Shown in pieces: positions 17,708 to 26,241 of a stretch of 64,000 nt of DNA. The translations under genes were made by a program, and so were the position numbers. The stretch comes from Acinetobacter sp. ANC 3929. GTDB lineage: Bacteria > Pseudomonadota > Gammaproteobacteria > Pseudomonadales > Moraxellaceae. Under the pieces are notes generated by a model, which was not told the DNA's origin, did no database searches, and saw nothing but the letters and a program-made list of their open reading frames with translations. The stretch lies in contig NZ_KB849998.1 of the NCBI RefSeq assembly GCF_000369405.1, positions 62,001 to 126,000 on the forward strand. Reading direction: 5' to 3'. Numbering within the stretch: position 1 is the first letter of the stretch; each line of letters begins with the position of its first letter.

Positions 17708-18535
17708 ATGAAGAAATCCAAATTTTTCCGTGTTGCTGTTGCTGGATCCACGACTGATGGTCGCGTGATTGAAGCAACATGGATTCAACAAATGGCCAAA
17801 AATTACAATCCAGATACTTACACGGCATTGGGGAACCTAGAACATTTCCGCTCCATCAGCCCTGACAGCACATTTGGGTCGTATGCAAAAGTAATTGCAT
17901 TAAAGGCCGAAGAAGTTGAAATCAATGGTGCTAAAAAATGGGCATTGTTTGCACAAGTTGATGCGTTTGATCAACTGATTGAATTGCATCAACGTGGTCA
18001 AAAGCTATTTACTTCTATCGAAGTGAATCCAAATTTTGCTGATACTGGTGAAGCATATTTGGTGGGTCTTGCATTTACAGATTCACCTGCGTCATTGGGT
18101 ACTCAGATTATGGAGTTTGCATCAAAAAATCCTGAAGCAAACCCATTCGTCAGCAAAAAACAAGACAAAGACAATTTGTTCACAGCAGCTGAAGAAGCTG
18201 ATCTCCAGTTTGAAGATGGCCAAGATGCACCAGCAAAAGGTCTATTTTCTAAAGTTTTGGATTGGTTGAAGCCACAACAAGAACAACAAGACAATAAAAA
18301 TAAAGACCAATTCAAAGAAGTATCTGACTCACTTGAAGCAATTGCAAAAACCTTTGGTGAAAGTCAGACCAAATTGCAAAAGGTCAAAACTGAGTTTTCA
18401 GAACTTAAAACTAAGCATTCTAAATTGGAAACAGACTTCAATAATCTGAAAACCAAATTAGAAGGTGAAGAAAACCCAGGTACACCATCTGCACCTGAAA
18501 ACACTGGCAACTTCTCTGAAAAAGTTGATTACTAA
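17708..18535 (+). CDS. O: Capsid scaffolding protein/protease (P2 gpO family)
   Basis: A 275-aa internal scaffold with an N-terminal serine protease that matures the prohead and a C-terminal helical scaffold. The P2 gpO signature is seen in FFRVAVAGSTTDGRVIEATW, NLEHFRSISPDSTFGSYAKV and the LFTSIEVNPNFADTGEAYLVGLAFTDSPASLGT segment. The last 80 residues are a charged coiled-coil region (KTEFSELKTKHSKLETDFNNLKTKL). An AGGA lies 8 nt before the ATG. It starts the O-N-M-L-X late operon and is divergent from P. Confidence 0.93.
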   Translation: MKKSKFFRVAVAGSTTDGRVIEATWIQQMAKNYNPDTYTALGNLEHFRSISPDSTFGSYAKVIALKAEEVEINGAKKWALFAQVDAFDQLIELHQRGQKLFTSIEVNPNFADTGEAYLVGLAFTDSPASLGTQIMEFASKNPEANPFVSKKQDKDNLFTAAEEADLQFEDGQDAPAKGLFSKVLDWLKPQQEQQDNKNKDQFKEVSDSLEAIAKTFGESQTKLQKVKTEFSELKTKHSKLETDFNNLKTKLEGEENPGTPSAPENTGNFSEKVDY

Positions 18536-18582
18536 AATTCAAAACTTTTAAGTCAAATACTTAAAATAACTGGAAATTAAAG

Positions 18583-19593
18583 ATGAAAAATACAACTCGT
18601 TTAAAGTACTCAGCACTTATGCTAAGTATCGCAACTGCCAACGGTGTTGCTGTTGCGTCTGACAAGTTTAATGTCGATCCTTCTATTGCTCAGAAGATGG
18701 TAGATGCACTTCAAGAGTCTTCAGCCTTTCTTCAACAAATTAATATGCAGCCAGTTGATGAGCTGGAAGGTGAAGCAATTGGCTTGACTCAAGGTTCAAC
18801 CATCGCTGGTCGCTCAAACACTAAAGCTGGCACTAAACGTACACCAGTGGATCCAACTGGACTTAAGTCTAATCCATACAAATGCCACAAAACCGATTTT
18901 GACGTGGCTATTCGTTACGAAAAATTAGATGCGTGGGCTAAGTTCCCAGACTTTTACGCACGTTGGAAAAAATTTGTTGACCGTGCAATTGCTCTAGACA
19001 TGATCATGATCGGCTGGAATGGTATAAGTGCTGCTGCCCAGACTGACCGCCAAGCAAATCCACTGCTTCAAGATGTAAACATTGGCTGGTTACAAAAAAT
19101 CCGTACCAATGCACCTGAACGCTATATGCCTGAAGTTGTTGATGCATCAGGAAAAGTAAAAATCGGTGCAGCAGGTGATTATAAAAACTTAGATGCACTG
19201 GTTGTCGATGTTGTCAGCAACTTGATTGGTGAAATCCATCAAGATGATACGGATCTCGTTGTGATCTGTGGTCGTCAATTGCTGAATGACAAAAACTTCC
19301 CACTGGTGAATGATGCATCTGATAATACTGATACTTTGGCTGGCCAAGTATTAGTAAGTCAAAAACAAATTGGTGGTTTACCAGCAGTACGTGTTCCATT
19401 CTTCCCAGATGATGCACTACTGGTGACTTCACTAGATAACTTATCAATTTACTTCCAAGAAACTGGCAAACGTCGTCAAATTGTTGATAACTCATCACTG
19501 GATCAAGTCGAAGAATATCAATCTTCAAATGATGCGTATGTCATCGAAAACTACGAAAAAGTAGGTTTCGTGGAAAACATCGAAATTCTATAA
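18583..19593 (+). CDS. N: Major capsid protein (P2 gpN family)
   Basis: A 336-aa HK97-fold capsid protein. P2 gpN features are well kept: MQESS-like ALQESSAFLQQIN, GSIA-like GSTIAGRSNT, RQPNPMLQDV-type ANPLLQDVNIGWLQKIR, VVICGRQLL and NLSIYFQETGKRR. The first 20 residues look signal-peptide-like, but in this family the N-terminus is removed by the gpO protease, not by secretion. It is 47 bp behind O and 11 bp ahead of M. Confidence 0.95.
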   Translation: MKNTTRLKYSALMLSIATANGVAVASDKFNVDPSIAQKMVDALQESSAFLQQINMQPVDELEGEAIGLTQGSTIAGRSNTKAGTKRTPVDPTGLKSNPYKCHKTDFDVAIRYEKLDAWAKFPDFYARWKKFVDRAIALDMIMIGWNGISAAAQTDRQANPLLQDVNIGWLQKIRTNAPERYMPEVVDASGKVKIGAAGDYKNLDALVVDVVSNLIGEIHQDDTDLVVICGRQLLNDKNFPLVNDASDNTDTLAGQVLVSQKQIGGLPAVRVPFFPDDALLVTSLDNLSIYFQETGKRRQIVDNSSLDQVEEYQSSNDAYVIENYEKVGFVENIEIL

Positions 19594-19604
19594 ATAGGTG
19601 AATT

Positions 19605-20351
19605 ATGTTGAGTCCAGCTCGACGACACCTACTGAAAGCCAAGGCAGCGATTGAAGCTGCCAAGGCTGACGAATTTGGTGGTGTCCGTCCAGACGCAAGC
19701 GTCTACCAATTACAACTGACCGAACTGAAAAATGACATCCATGTTTTACGTTCAATCCAGTCTCAAGACAAACGCGCTGAAGCAAAAAAAGAATTGATTC
19801 CAAAGCTCATGCCTTATGTGTTGGGTGTCGTTCAGTCAGGCGCAAAAGTTGAACAGGATGAGGTGATCACCACCATCATGCTGTGGTGCTTTGACTGTGG
19901 CTTGTTCAATCAAGGATTAAGCCTTGCTGAATATGCTTTAGAACAGAACTTAAAAATGCCTGATTCATTTAGTCGCAGTACTGCAAGTATTGTTGCTGAA
20001 GAAATTGGCAATGCTGCTCACAAAACATATCAGGATGGCCAAGTATTTAAACTTGATGTTCTTGAAAAAGCGAACCAATTAACTGCAAATCATGATATGC
20101 ACGACCAGATCCGCGCCAAATTATATTTGGCAATTGGTCGTACTTTCCTGCAGTTAGATCGTGGATCCGAAGCAGTAGCATTTATCAAAATGGCGATTGC
20201 CAAAAATGAAAATTGTGGTGGTAAAACAGATCTTAAAAAAGCTGAAAAGCTCTATAAAGAACAATTACAAAATTCACCTGAACCCATGCTGAATGCAGAT
20301 GGTTCACAGGTCGTCGATGATCAAGGCAACTTGATGTTTCATCCGACGTAA
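19605..20351 (+). CDS. M: Terminase small subunit/endonuclease (P2 gpM family)
   Basis: A 248-aa terminase component that recognises and cuts cos in P2-type phages. The N-terminal SPARRHLLKAKAAIEAA and the CFDCGLFNQGLSLAEYAL segment are typical. The C-terminus is rich in lysine and ends with a hydrophilic tail. AGGTG lies just before the ATG. It belongs to the capsid operon behind N. A cognate binding region would be expected around the cos candidate at 14147. Confidence 0.92.
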   Translation: MLSPARRHLLKAKAAIEAAKADEFGGVRPDASVYQLQLTELKNDIHVLRSIQSQDKRAEAKKELIPKLMPYVLGVVQSGAKVEQDEVITTIMLWCFDCGLFNQGLSLAEYALEQNLKMPDSFSRSTASIVAEEIGNAAHKTYQDGQVFKLDVLEKANQLTANHDMHDQIRAKLYLAIGRTFLQLDRGSEAVAFIKMAIAKNENCGGKTDLKKAEKLYKEQLQNSPEPMLNADGSQVVDDQGNLMFHPT

Positions 20352-20355
20352 CGAG

Positions 20356-20378
20356 TGCCCCGCGCCAACCGAGGGGCA
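20356..20378 (+). terminator. Hairpin between M and L
   Basis: TGCCCC and GGGGCA form a 6-bp GC-rich stem with an 11-nt loop, 5 bp behind gene M. There is no T-run, so it may attenuate or mark an RNA processing point rather than end transcription. Confidence 0.35.
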
Positions 20379-20454
20379 GAATTGACGATGTAATGACATT
20401 TTTATGTGTAATTACAGACTCAATTCTCCACCCCTCAACTAATTGAGAATGACA

Positions 20455-20919
20455 ATGACCGGACTAATTGCAAACGGCAACCGCAACAATGAAGATGTTG
20501 TCATCACCAGTGAAGCATTCTTTCCCGAAATTTCTTCAAAAGCCATTCGTGAAAAATTGCGCTTTGATAGCAGTGTCACCAATGCGCGTTTAATCCCTGC
20601 AATTGAATCAGCCATTATTGAAGTGAATGATCAACTCGAATCACTCACATCAAAAGCAGCCACACTTGCTGAACTCAGCACAAAAACCATTACTTCAGGC
20701 CCCACGACAAAACCGATCACTGAAGTTTTATATTTCCGTGCCGTTGCTGCAGCTGTTGGTGCTGAACTGAATGAGCAATATCGCGCCTATGACACCACAA
20801 ACAACGGTGGCCAAAAGGCTGATGAATTGACACCAACAATTGACGACTACCGTCGAGATCTGCGCTTTGCCATTCGTGATTTAAAAAAAATTCGTCGTTT
20901 GAATGTGGAGCTGGTCTAA
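20455..20919 (+). CDS. L: Head completion protein (P2 gpL family)
   Basis: A 154-aa protein that seals the filled capsid at the connector. Family features are EAFFPEISSKAIREKLRFDSSVTNARLIPAIESAIIEVNDQL and a tail rich in YRAYDT and RDLRFAIRDLKKIRR. The frame opens at a TTG at 20443 with three closely spaced methionines. I chose the ATG at 20455, which has GAGA 6 nt upstream. Gene X starts on the next base after its stop. Confidence 0.9.
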   Translation: MTGLIANGNRNNEDVVITSEAFFPEISSKAIREKLRFDSSVTNARLIPAIESAIIEVNDQLESLTSKAATLAELSTKTITSGPTTKPITEVLYFRAVAAAVGAELNEQYRAYDTTNNGGQKADELTPTIDDYRRDLRFAIRDLKKIRRLNVELV

Positions 20920-21129
20920 ATGAAAACTGTTTATGCCCTTCAAGATGACACTGTTGATGCTATTTGTTGGCGCAATTATGGACATTCATCTGGCGTGGTC
21001 GAAGCAGTACTTGAAGCCAATCCACATCTGTCTGCATTTGGTCCATTTCTTCCGATGGGTACCAAGGTTCAGTTACCAGAAATTCAAACACAACAAAATA
21101 AAACGCAAAGCATTCAGCTTTGGGACTGA
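20920..21129 (+). CDS. X: Tail protein X (P2 gpX family, LysM-like)
   Basis: A 69-aa tail protein required for tail assembly and thought to bind peptidoglycan through a LysM-like fold. Typical features are ALQDDTVDAICWRNYG and VLEANPHLSAFGPFLPMGTKVQLPE. The start codon follows the L stop directly, so the two are coupled. It marks the transition from head genes to the lysis cassette, as in P2. Confidence 0.9.
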   Translation: MKTVYALQDDTVDAICWRNYGHSSGVVEAVLEANPHLSAFGPFLPMGTKVQLPEIQTQQNKTQSIQLWD

Positions 21130-21139
21130 GAACAAAAAT

Positions 21140-21532
21140 ATGGCTGAACCAACCACATCAACCACTGTCGCAATTACCGCTTCTGCAGGATTGGTATCAC
21201 TCCTTCCATTCGTGAATGGTGATGCACTGTTTGGTGCCGTAATTGGTGCGGCATTTTTAGCATTTACCCAAGAATCACTGAGCTATGGAAAACGTATTTT
21301 TTCGCTCATGTTATCCGTTGCCCTAGGCTATGCCTTGGCACCTGAAATTTCAAATCGTACAGGTATAAACAGTCACACGGTGATCGCTTGTTTCACCAGT
21401 ATGTTTGCTTTACCGGTATTGGTCAAAGTCATGACGTGGGTAAATAAATCCACCTTGCATGAAATTTTCACCACAACATCGAAATTCTTTTCGGCCCTAT
21501 CCAACACCTTTGGAAAGGAGAATAAAAAATGA
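21140..21532 (+). CDS. Putative holin (first small membrane protein of lysis cassette)
   Basis: A 130-aa protein with three hydrophobic stretches (about 14-30, 33-50, 75-95) and a basic C-terminal tail (KENKK). It sits exactly where P2 has the holin gene Y, between X and the endolysin. The frame is open upstream across gene X; the true start is the ATG at 21140 (MAEPTTSTT), just behind the X stop. It would form the membrane lesion that times lysis. Sequence identity to gpY itself is not obvious, so the call rests on topology and position. Confidence 0.7.
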   Translation: MAEPTTSTTVAITASAGLVSLLPFVNGDALFGAVIGAAFLAFTQESLSYGKRIFSLMLSVALGYALAPEISNRTGINSHTVIACFTSMFALPVLVKVMTWVNKSTLHEIFTTTSKFFSALSNTFGKENKK

Positions 21533-21822
21533 TGCAACTCATGTTGTCGCCATTGGCGCAAACTATTTTTTCAATCATTGCCGTGCTGTGTTATGTGGCA
21601 TGTGCATTCCGTATTTTATGCTTTGATCGCCTTCATCTGCAGTCTTGTTCATTGCGATTATTCGCAACTGTCTTGATAGGTGCTTTCTTAGCGCAAAGCA
21701 TTCACATCATTTTCATTAAGGATCCAGTCACGGTATGGGATTCCATCCTTGCTGTATTCCTATTGATCTTTATTTTTCGCAGTAAAGGTAATGTTGTTTC
21801 AATGTTACGGAGTACGCCATGA
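21529..21822 (+). CDS. Second small membrane protein, holin/antiholin candidate
   Basis: A 97-aa protein with three predicted membrane helices, including LSPLAQTIFSIIAVLCYVACAF and a strongly hydrophobic WDSILAVFLLIFIF, ending in a short basic tail. The ATG overlaps the preceding stop (ATGATG, second ATG at 21532 also possible), so the two small membrane genes are coupled. Its place just before the endolysin suggests a holin partner or antiholin. Which of the two is the actual holin cannot be told from sequence. Confidence 0.6.
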   Translation: MMQLMLSPLAQTIFSIIAVLCYVACAFRILCFDRLHLQSCSLRLFATVLIGAFLAQSIHIIFIKDPVTVWDSILAVFLLIFIFRSKGNVVSMLRSTP

Positions 21823-22676
21823 GTATTTTAAAAATCGGTTCCAAAGGTCTTGCCGTCATTGAATTGCAAAAATTGCTTACTAAAGCCGGAATGACAGGCA
21901 AAAATAAAAAGCCTTTATCTGCTGATGGTGATTTTGGCGAAAACACTGAATATGCCGTCATTCAATTTCAGAAATTAAAAAACTTGAAAGTGGATGGTTT
22001 AGTTGGTGATTACACATTAAAAGCACTGCGCGGTGAAGACACCAGTAAACTTTTAAAAGAAAGTGACTTGATCGCAGGTGCTAAACGTCTAGGTGTACCG
22101 GTCATTGTGATCAAAGCGATTGCTGAAGTTGAAACCTTGGGTGAAGGTTATTTGGCAAATGGCAAGCCGAAAATCTTATTTGAACGTCATCGCATGTATT
22201 TCTATTTGAATCAGAAATTTGGCAAAACCAAAGCCAATGCTTTGATGGCCAAACATCCAAATATTGTGAACACCAAAACAGGTGGTTATCACGGTGGATC
22301 GGCTGAGTACACACGTTTAAGTCAAGCCAAACATCTTGATGAATCATGTGCATTGCAGTCTGCATCATGGGGACGTTTTCAGCTGATGGGTGAAAACTGG
22401 AAAGACCTTGGCTATAAATCTGTGCAAGATTTTGTGGCTCAACATGAACAAAGTGAAAGCCTGCAGTTTGAAGCCTTCCTTCGTTACTGTGAAACCAAGT
22501 CTGGTGAAGTGGATGACAAACGCTGGAAGCTGATCGATGCATTGCGTCAAGAAAATTGGCATGTAGTTTTTACCCTATACAACGGTAAAAACTATAAAAA
22601 ACTAGGCTATGACAGCAAGTTTTTACGTGTGATGAATCGCCTCGATCCCAACTATAAGAGTGCTAAAGCAGCATGA
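21819..22676 (+). CDS. Endolysin: PG-binding domain plus N-acetylmuramidase
   Basis: A 285-aa lytic enzyme. Residues 1-70 are a peptidoglycan-binding repeat (LKIGSKGLAVIELQKLL ... DGDFGENTEYAVIQFQ). Residues about 85-270 are an N-acetylmuramidase domain, with the likely catalytic glutamate in AIAEVETLGEGYL and the conserved ILFERHRMYFYL and SWGRFQLMGENW. No signal peptide is seen, so release must depend on the holin. It overlaps the preceding gene by 4 bp and the tail gene R by 4 bp. Confidence 0.9.
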   Translation: MSILKIGSKGLAVIELQKLLTKAGMTGKNKKPLSADGDFGENTEYAVIQFQKLKNLKVDGLVGDYTLKALRGEDTSKLLKESDLIAGAKRLGVPVIVIKAIAEVETLGEGYLANGKPKILFERHRMYFYLNQKFGKTKANALMAKHPNIVNTKTGGYHGGSAEYTRLSQAKHLDESCALQSASWGRFQLMGENWKDLGYKSVQDFVAQHEQSESLQFEAFLRYCETKSGEVDDKRWKLIDALRQENWHVVFTLYNGKNYKKLGYDSKFLRVMNRLDPNYKSAKAA

Positions 22677-23200
22677 AAAAGCCAAATCATTTAAGAGAAT
22701 ATTTGCTCAAGTCGATTCCTGATCTAAGCCCAGATCAGGATCGCTTACTGATTTTTGCGAATCAAGGCAGCCTGCGAAGCACAATGTCAGGTGGCTTTAG
22801 TTTTGAGCAGTCATATACGCTCGATGTCATCATCACAGATTATGCTGGTGATATTGATGTGATCGGTGTTGTGCTGTTCACATGGATTGCAGAACATCAA
22901 TCTGAGCTCATGGCCAATCATGAAAAAGGCAAACAAGCCATAACATTTGAAGCAGAACTCATTGATAACAGCAAATACGATATCAACTTCCAAATCCCAC
23001 TGACTGAACGTGTCGTTGTGAAAAAGAATGCCGAAGGAAAACTTGAAATGAGTTATCCATCTGAACCGCAATACACACAATTTGAACAGCCAACCAACGT
23101 CACACTGACCGACCCATCTGGTCATGAATTGGCATCATGGACCACAACTGAAAAAGAAGGTTGGTCAATGGCATTTGCACCACCAGGTAAAAATCCATGA
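22673..23200 (+). CDS. R: Tail completion protein (P2 gpR family)
   Basis: A 175-aa tail-completion protein acting where the tail is closed for joining to the head. The P2 gpR signature is present at the start (MKKPNHLREYLLKSIPDLSPDQDRLLIFANQG) and in FEQSYTLDVIITDYAGDIDVI. It overlaps the endolysin by 4 bp and gene S by 4 bp. No spanin genes lie between the endolysin and R, unlike in P2. Confidence 0.9.
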   Translation: MKKPNHLREYLLKSIPDLSPDQDRLLIFANQGSLRSTMSGGFSFEQSYTLDVIITDYAGDIDVIGVVLFTWIAEHQSELMANHEKGKQAITFEAELIDNSKYDINFQIPLTERVVVKKNAEGKLEMSYPSEPQYTQFEQPTNVTLTDPSGHELASWTTTEKEGWSMAFAPPGKNP

Positions 23201-23646
23201 GTAGCAATGTGCTTGACTTGGCCAATTATCTTCAGCCGTTTTTAGAACGGCTGTCGGTGGGCGAACGTGCAAGACTTTCCAAACAAATTGGACGTGATTT
23301 AAGAAAAAGTCAGGGCAAGCGTATTTCTGAACAGAAAAATCCTGATGGTTCAAGTTATACGCCACGACGTAAACGCCTACGTGAACAAAAAGGCAAAATC
23401 AAAAGAAAAATGTTCACCAAACTAAAGAACACCAGCAATTTAAAAGTACTCAGTACTGCTGATTCTATTGCCATAGGCTTTGTCGGTCGTATTGCTCGAA
23501 TTGCACGTGTTCACCAGGAAGGTTTAAAAGATCGTGCAGAAAAAGGTGCACCAGATGTGGTCTATCCAAAACGTGAATTATTGGGTTTTACCGACCAAGA
23601 AATTAAATTGGTTGAAGACTTATTTCTAAAACATATCAAACTTTAA
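23197..23646 (+). CDS. S: Tail completion/virion morphogenesis protein (P2 gpS family)
   Basis: A 149-aa basic protein of the phage virion morphogenesis family, with YLQPFLERLSVGERARLSKQIGRDLRKSQGKRISEQKNPDG followed by PRRKRLREQKGKIKRKMF. It works with gpR in finishing the tail. It overlaps R by 4 bp and is the last gene before the late dyad that precedes the baseplate operon. Confidence 0.9.
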   Translation: MSSNVLDLANYLQPFLERLSVGERARLSKQIGRDLRKSQGKRISEQKNPDGSSYTPRRKRLREQKGKIKRKMFTKLKNTSNLKVLSTADSIAIGFVGRIARIARVHQEGLKDRAEKGAPDVVYPKRELLGFTDQEIKLVEDLFLKHIKL

Positions 23647-23657
23647 ATTCTTTCATC

Positions 23658-23679
23658 TTGTGAAAATAGGTTTATACAA
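23658..23679. promoter_or_regulatory. Late-operon dyad 2 (candidate Ogr site), upstream of V
   Basis: TTGT-N14-ACAA, identical in format to the copies at 17595 and 30364. A TATACA at 23706-23711 would be a -10 box about 40 bp from the dyad centre, giving a very short leader before the V start at 23725. Confidence 0.65.
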
Positions 23680-23724
23680 CTTTACTCAGCTGAAATGTAG
23701 AAACCTATACAGCAAAGTGTTGGC

Positions 23725-24375
23725 ATGAGCGCTGACCTTAATCGTCGTCTTGAAAATCTAATTCGTTTTGGAACCATCAAGACCATCAATCCGTCTAAAC
23801 CAATTCCACGAGTCATTGTCAATCTTGGCGATATCGACACGCCTGAAATTCGCTGTCTGAATGTCCGTTCAGGTGCAGATTCCACGTGGGATATGCCATC
23901 TGAGTCAGAAGAATGTGTTGTGGTATCGCCATGCGGTGAAATTGGTCCAACAAGTTTTGTCTTGTACGGATTTTATAACGATGACCACCCTGCACCATTA
24001 GACGATCTCAATCAAAAAATCCGTATGTTTGCCGATGGCTGTGTCATTGCTTATGACGTGTCAGCCCATCATCTGTCTGCAATTTTACCAAGTGGCGGTA
24101 CTGCTGTTCTGACTGCTGACGGTGGTGTCACTGTGAATGGAAATACCACCATCAATGGTGATTTAACCCTGAACGGCAATCAGACCACAAATGGCAGCAC
24201 AGTCATCAGTGGCAATCACACTGTGGGTGGAAGTCAGTTGGTGCAAGGATCCAGTCATTCATCGGGTCATTTCAGCACTGAAGATGATGTCACTGCTGGT
24301 GACATTAGTCTGAAAAACCATAAAACCTCAGGTGTTCAACCTGGTTCTGGAACTTCTGGAGGACCAATTCCATGA
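23725..24375 (+). CDS. V: Baseplate spike protein (P2 gpV family)
   Basis: A 216-aa membrane-piercing spike at the tail tip. The N-terminal OB-like domain (RLENLIRFGTIKTINPSKPIPRVIVNLGD) leads into a repetitive beta-helix (NGNTTINGDLTLNGNQTTNGSTVISGNHTVGG). The end NHKTSGVQPGSGTSGGP corresponds to the P2 tip, where an HxH motif holds iron; here only one of the two histidines is present (HKT). The ribosome-binding site is weak. It starts the V-W-J-I operon, and W overlaps its stop by 4 bp. Confidence 0.92.
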   Translation: MSADLNRRLENLIRFGTIKTINPSKPIPRVIVNLGDIDTPEIRCLNVRSGADSTWDMPSESEECVVVSPCGEIGPTSFVLYGFYNDDHPAPLDDLNQKIRMFADGCVIAYDVSAHHLSAILPSGGTAVLTADGGVTVNGNTTINGDLTLNGNQTTNGSTVISGNHTVGGSQLVQGSSHSSGHFSTEDDVTAGDISLKNHKTSGVQPGSGTSGGPIP

Positions 24376-24719
24376 TGTCACGTGATCAAGGCGCAATGGT
24401 TGCCGATGAGTTAGATCAAATCCGTCAGTCTATCCACGATATTTTGACCACGCCAATTGGCTCACGTGTCATGCGTCGTGAATATGGTTCACTGATTCCA
24501 CAACTGATTGACGCACCATTTAATGAAATTACGGCATTACAGCTTAAAGCTGCCACCGCAAATGCCATTTTGCAGTGGGAACCACGTGTCATGCCAAATT
24601 CAATTTCTTTATATGAATCTGAAGGTGGTCGTCATGTTCTTGATTTAGACCTGACCATGACTTCAAACAATCAAAACCAATCTTTAAAAATCCCATTGGA
24701 CCTTGGTGCAACTTTATAA
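24372..24719 (+). CDS. W: Baseplate wedge protein (P2 gpW, GPW/gp25 family)
   Basis: A 115-aa baseplate protein of the gp25-like family. Family marks are SIHDILTTPIGSRVMRREYGSLIPQLIDAP and ILQWEPRV. The start overlaps the stop of V (ATGA), with two consecutive methionines possible. It is followed after 11 bp by J. Confidence 0.93.
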   Translation: MMSRDQGAMVADELDQIRQSIHDILTTPIGSRVMRREYGSLIPQLIDAPFNEITALQLKAATANAILQWEPRVMPNSISLYESEGGRHVLDLDLTMTSNNQNQSLKIPLDLGATL

Positions 24720-24730
24720 GTGATCAGTAA

Positions 24731-25645
24731 ATGGCAAATTCAAATTTAACCGCAATTGATTTATCACAGCTGAATCCACCTGATGTGGTGCGTCAGATTG
24801 ATTTTGAGACCATTTTAAAAGATGGTCTTGAAGACTTTTATCAGCGTATGGAAGACGTTCAGCCGAACTTTCCGCGTTATCTTGAGTCAGATCCAGCCAT
24901 GAAGTTGGCAGAAGCATTTGCTTATCGTGAAATGTTGATTCGTAAAGAAGCCAATGAACAAGCATTGGCAGTACTGCTGGCATTTGCGAAAGACAATGAT
25001 CTGGATCACAAGGCAGCTGAACGAAATTTACAACGTCGAATCATCAGCCCAGCAACAGAAAACTCACCTGAAGTGAAAGAGTCTAACGATTCTTTGCGTA
25101 AACGTGTGCAATTAGCACCCGAAGGTCAGACCACAGCCGGAAGTGAAGGTTCATATATTTTTCACGGCTTAAATGCTGATCCACGTGTCAAAGACATTTA
25201 CCCTTATGCTCCTCTAGATGAAACCGGTAATCCAACTGGTATTTGCAATATTTATGTGCTTTCAAATGAAAGTGATGGTACTGCTCCAGAAGACTTACTT
25301 AATGTTGTTAGTGCTGCTTTAAATGCAAAATCAGTAAGACCTTTGACAGATAAACCCATCATTTATTCAGCTTCAATTTTAAATTACAGCATCAATGCTG
25401 AGATCTTTATTGATGAAGGTCCAGATGAAAATATTGTCTTAGACAGTTGTTATAAGGCAGCTCAAGAATATACGAAAAAAAGCCATTCATTTAATGACGG
25501 CATTTCATTATCAGGGATTTATCAAGCATTGCATCAACCTGGTGTCAGTCGTGTCAATCTGATTTCACCTGCAGGTAACATCGACACATCAATTGGCCAA
25601 GTGGCTTTCTGCACTGGCATCAATATTGTGATGGCAACTGCATGA
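24731..25645 (+). CDS. J: Baseplate assembly protein J (P2 gpJ family)
   Basis: A 304-aa baseplate J-like protein forming the wedge with W and I. Characteristic parts are DLSQLNPPDVVRQIDFETILKD, FPRYLESDPAMKLAEAFAYREM and RRIISPAT. The C-terminus ends in the beta-rich ISPAGNIDTSIGQVAFCTGINIVM. It overlaps gene I by 4 bp. Confidence 0.93.
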   Translation: MANSNLTAIDLSQLNPPDVVRQIDFETILKDGLEDFYQRMEDVQPNFPRYLESDPAMKLAEAFAYREMLIRKEANEQALAVLLAFAKDNDLDHKAAERNLQRRIISPATENSPEVKESNDSLRKRVQLAPEGQTTAGSEGSYIFHGLNADPRVKDIYPYAPLDETGNPTGICNIYVLSNESDGTAPEDLLNVVSAALNAKSVRPLTDKPIIYSASILNYSINAEIFIDEGPDENIVLDSCYKAAQEYTKKSHSFNDGISLSGIYQALHQPGVSRVNLISPAGNIDTSIGQVAFCTGINIVMATA

Positions 25646-26241
25646 ATAAGCTTTTGCCCCCAAACTCCACCAAATTTGAAATGAATTTTGAAGCAGCATT
25701 TGCGCGTGTTTCAAATGTTGAAATCAATATTCGCAGTTTCAATGATCCAATGAATGCACCAGTTGAAGTGCTTCCTTGGTTGGCATGGGAACGTTCAGTT
25801 GATGTGTGGAATAAAAACTGGTCGGATGCACAGAAACGTCAAGTGATTAAAACATCACTATATAACCATTCGATCAAAGGAACAGTTGAATCGCTTGAAG
25901 TCGCTTTAAATTCTTTAGGCTTCCCAGTGATTGTCCAGGAATGGTTCAACATGGTTCCAGCTGGAAAACCATATACGTTCAAGCTTTATATTCAAACCAG
26001 CCAAGACAGCGTTTCAGTCACGGATTACAAAGAATTATTAAAAGTCGTTCGTGCTTATAAAAACTTACGCTCGCACCTCGTTGACACCACCGTCATGTTA
26101 GAAAGCCCATCCAATTTACAAGTCAATGCCATGACTCAAGCTGGCCATGAATCTGAATTTGTGAAGTCAGCTGGTGGTCTGCATTTAGACGGAACTTGGG
26201 CACTAGACGGTACTAAAAAATTGAATGGAGTAGATATGTAA
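25642..26241 (+). CDS. I: Tail protein I (P2 gpI family)
   Basis: A 199-aa baseplate protein linking the wedge to the fibres. Family marks are LPPNSTKFEMNFEAAFARV, PVEVLPWLAWERSVDVWNKNWSDAQKRQVIK and SLYNHSIKGTVESLEVAL. The last 15 residues (DGTWALDGTKKLNG) are a short repeat-like tail. It overlaps J by 4 bp, and its last base is shared with the start of the next gene. Confidence 0.92.
   Translation: MNKLLPPNSTKFEMNFEAAFARVSNVEINIRSFNDPMNAPVEVLPWLAWERSVDVWNKNWSDAQKRQVIKTSLYNHSIKGTVESLEVALNSLGFPVIVQEWFNMVPAGKPYTFKLYIQTSQDSVSVTDYKELLKVVRAYKNLRSHLVDTTVMLESPSNLQVNAMTQAGHESEFVKSAGGLHLDGTWALDGTKKLNGVDM

Noticed and set aside
20933..21139. Upstream extension of the first holin candidate
   Set aside because: It overlaps gene X in another frame; the ATG at 21140 follows the X stop and gives a normal holin topology.
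22111..22542. 143-codon minus-strand frame within the endolysin gene
   Set aside because: Histidine- and glutamine-rich translation typical of the reverse frame of an AT-rich gene; the plus-strand gene is certain.
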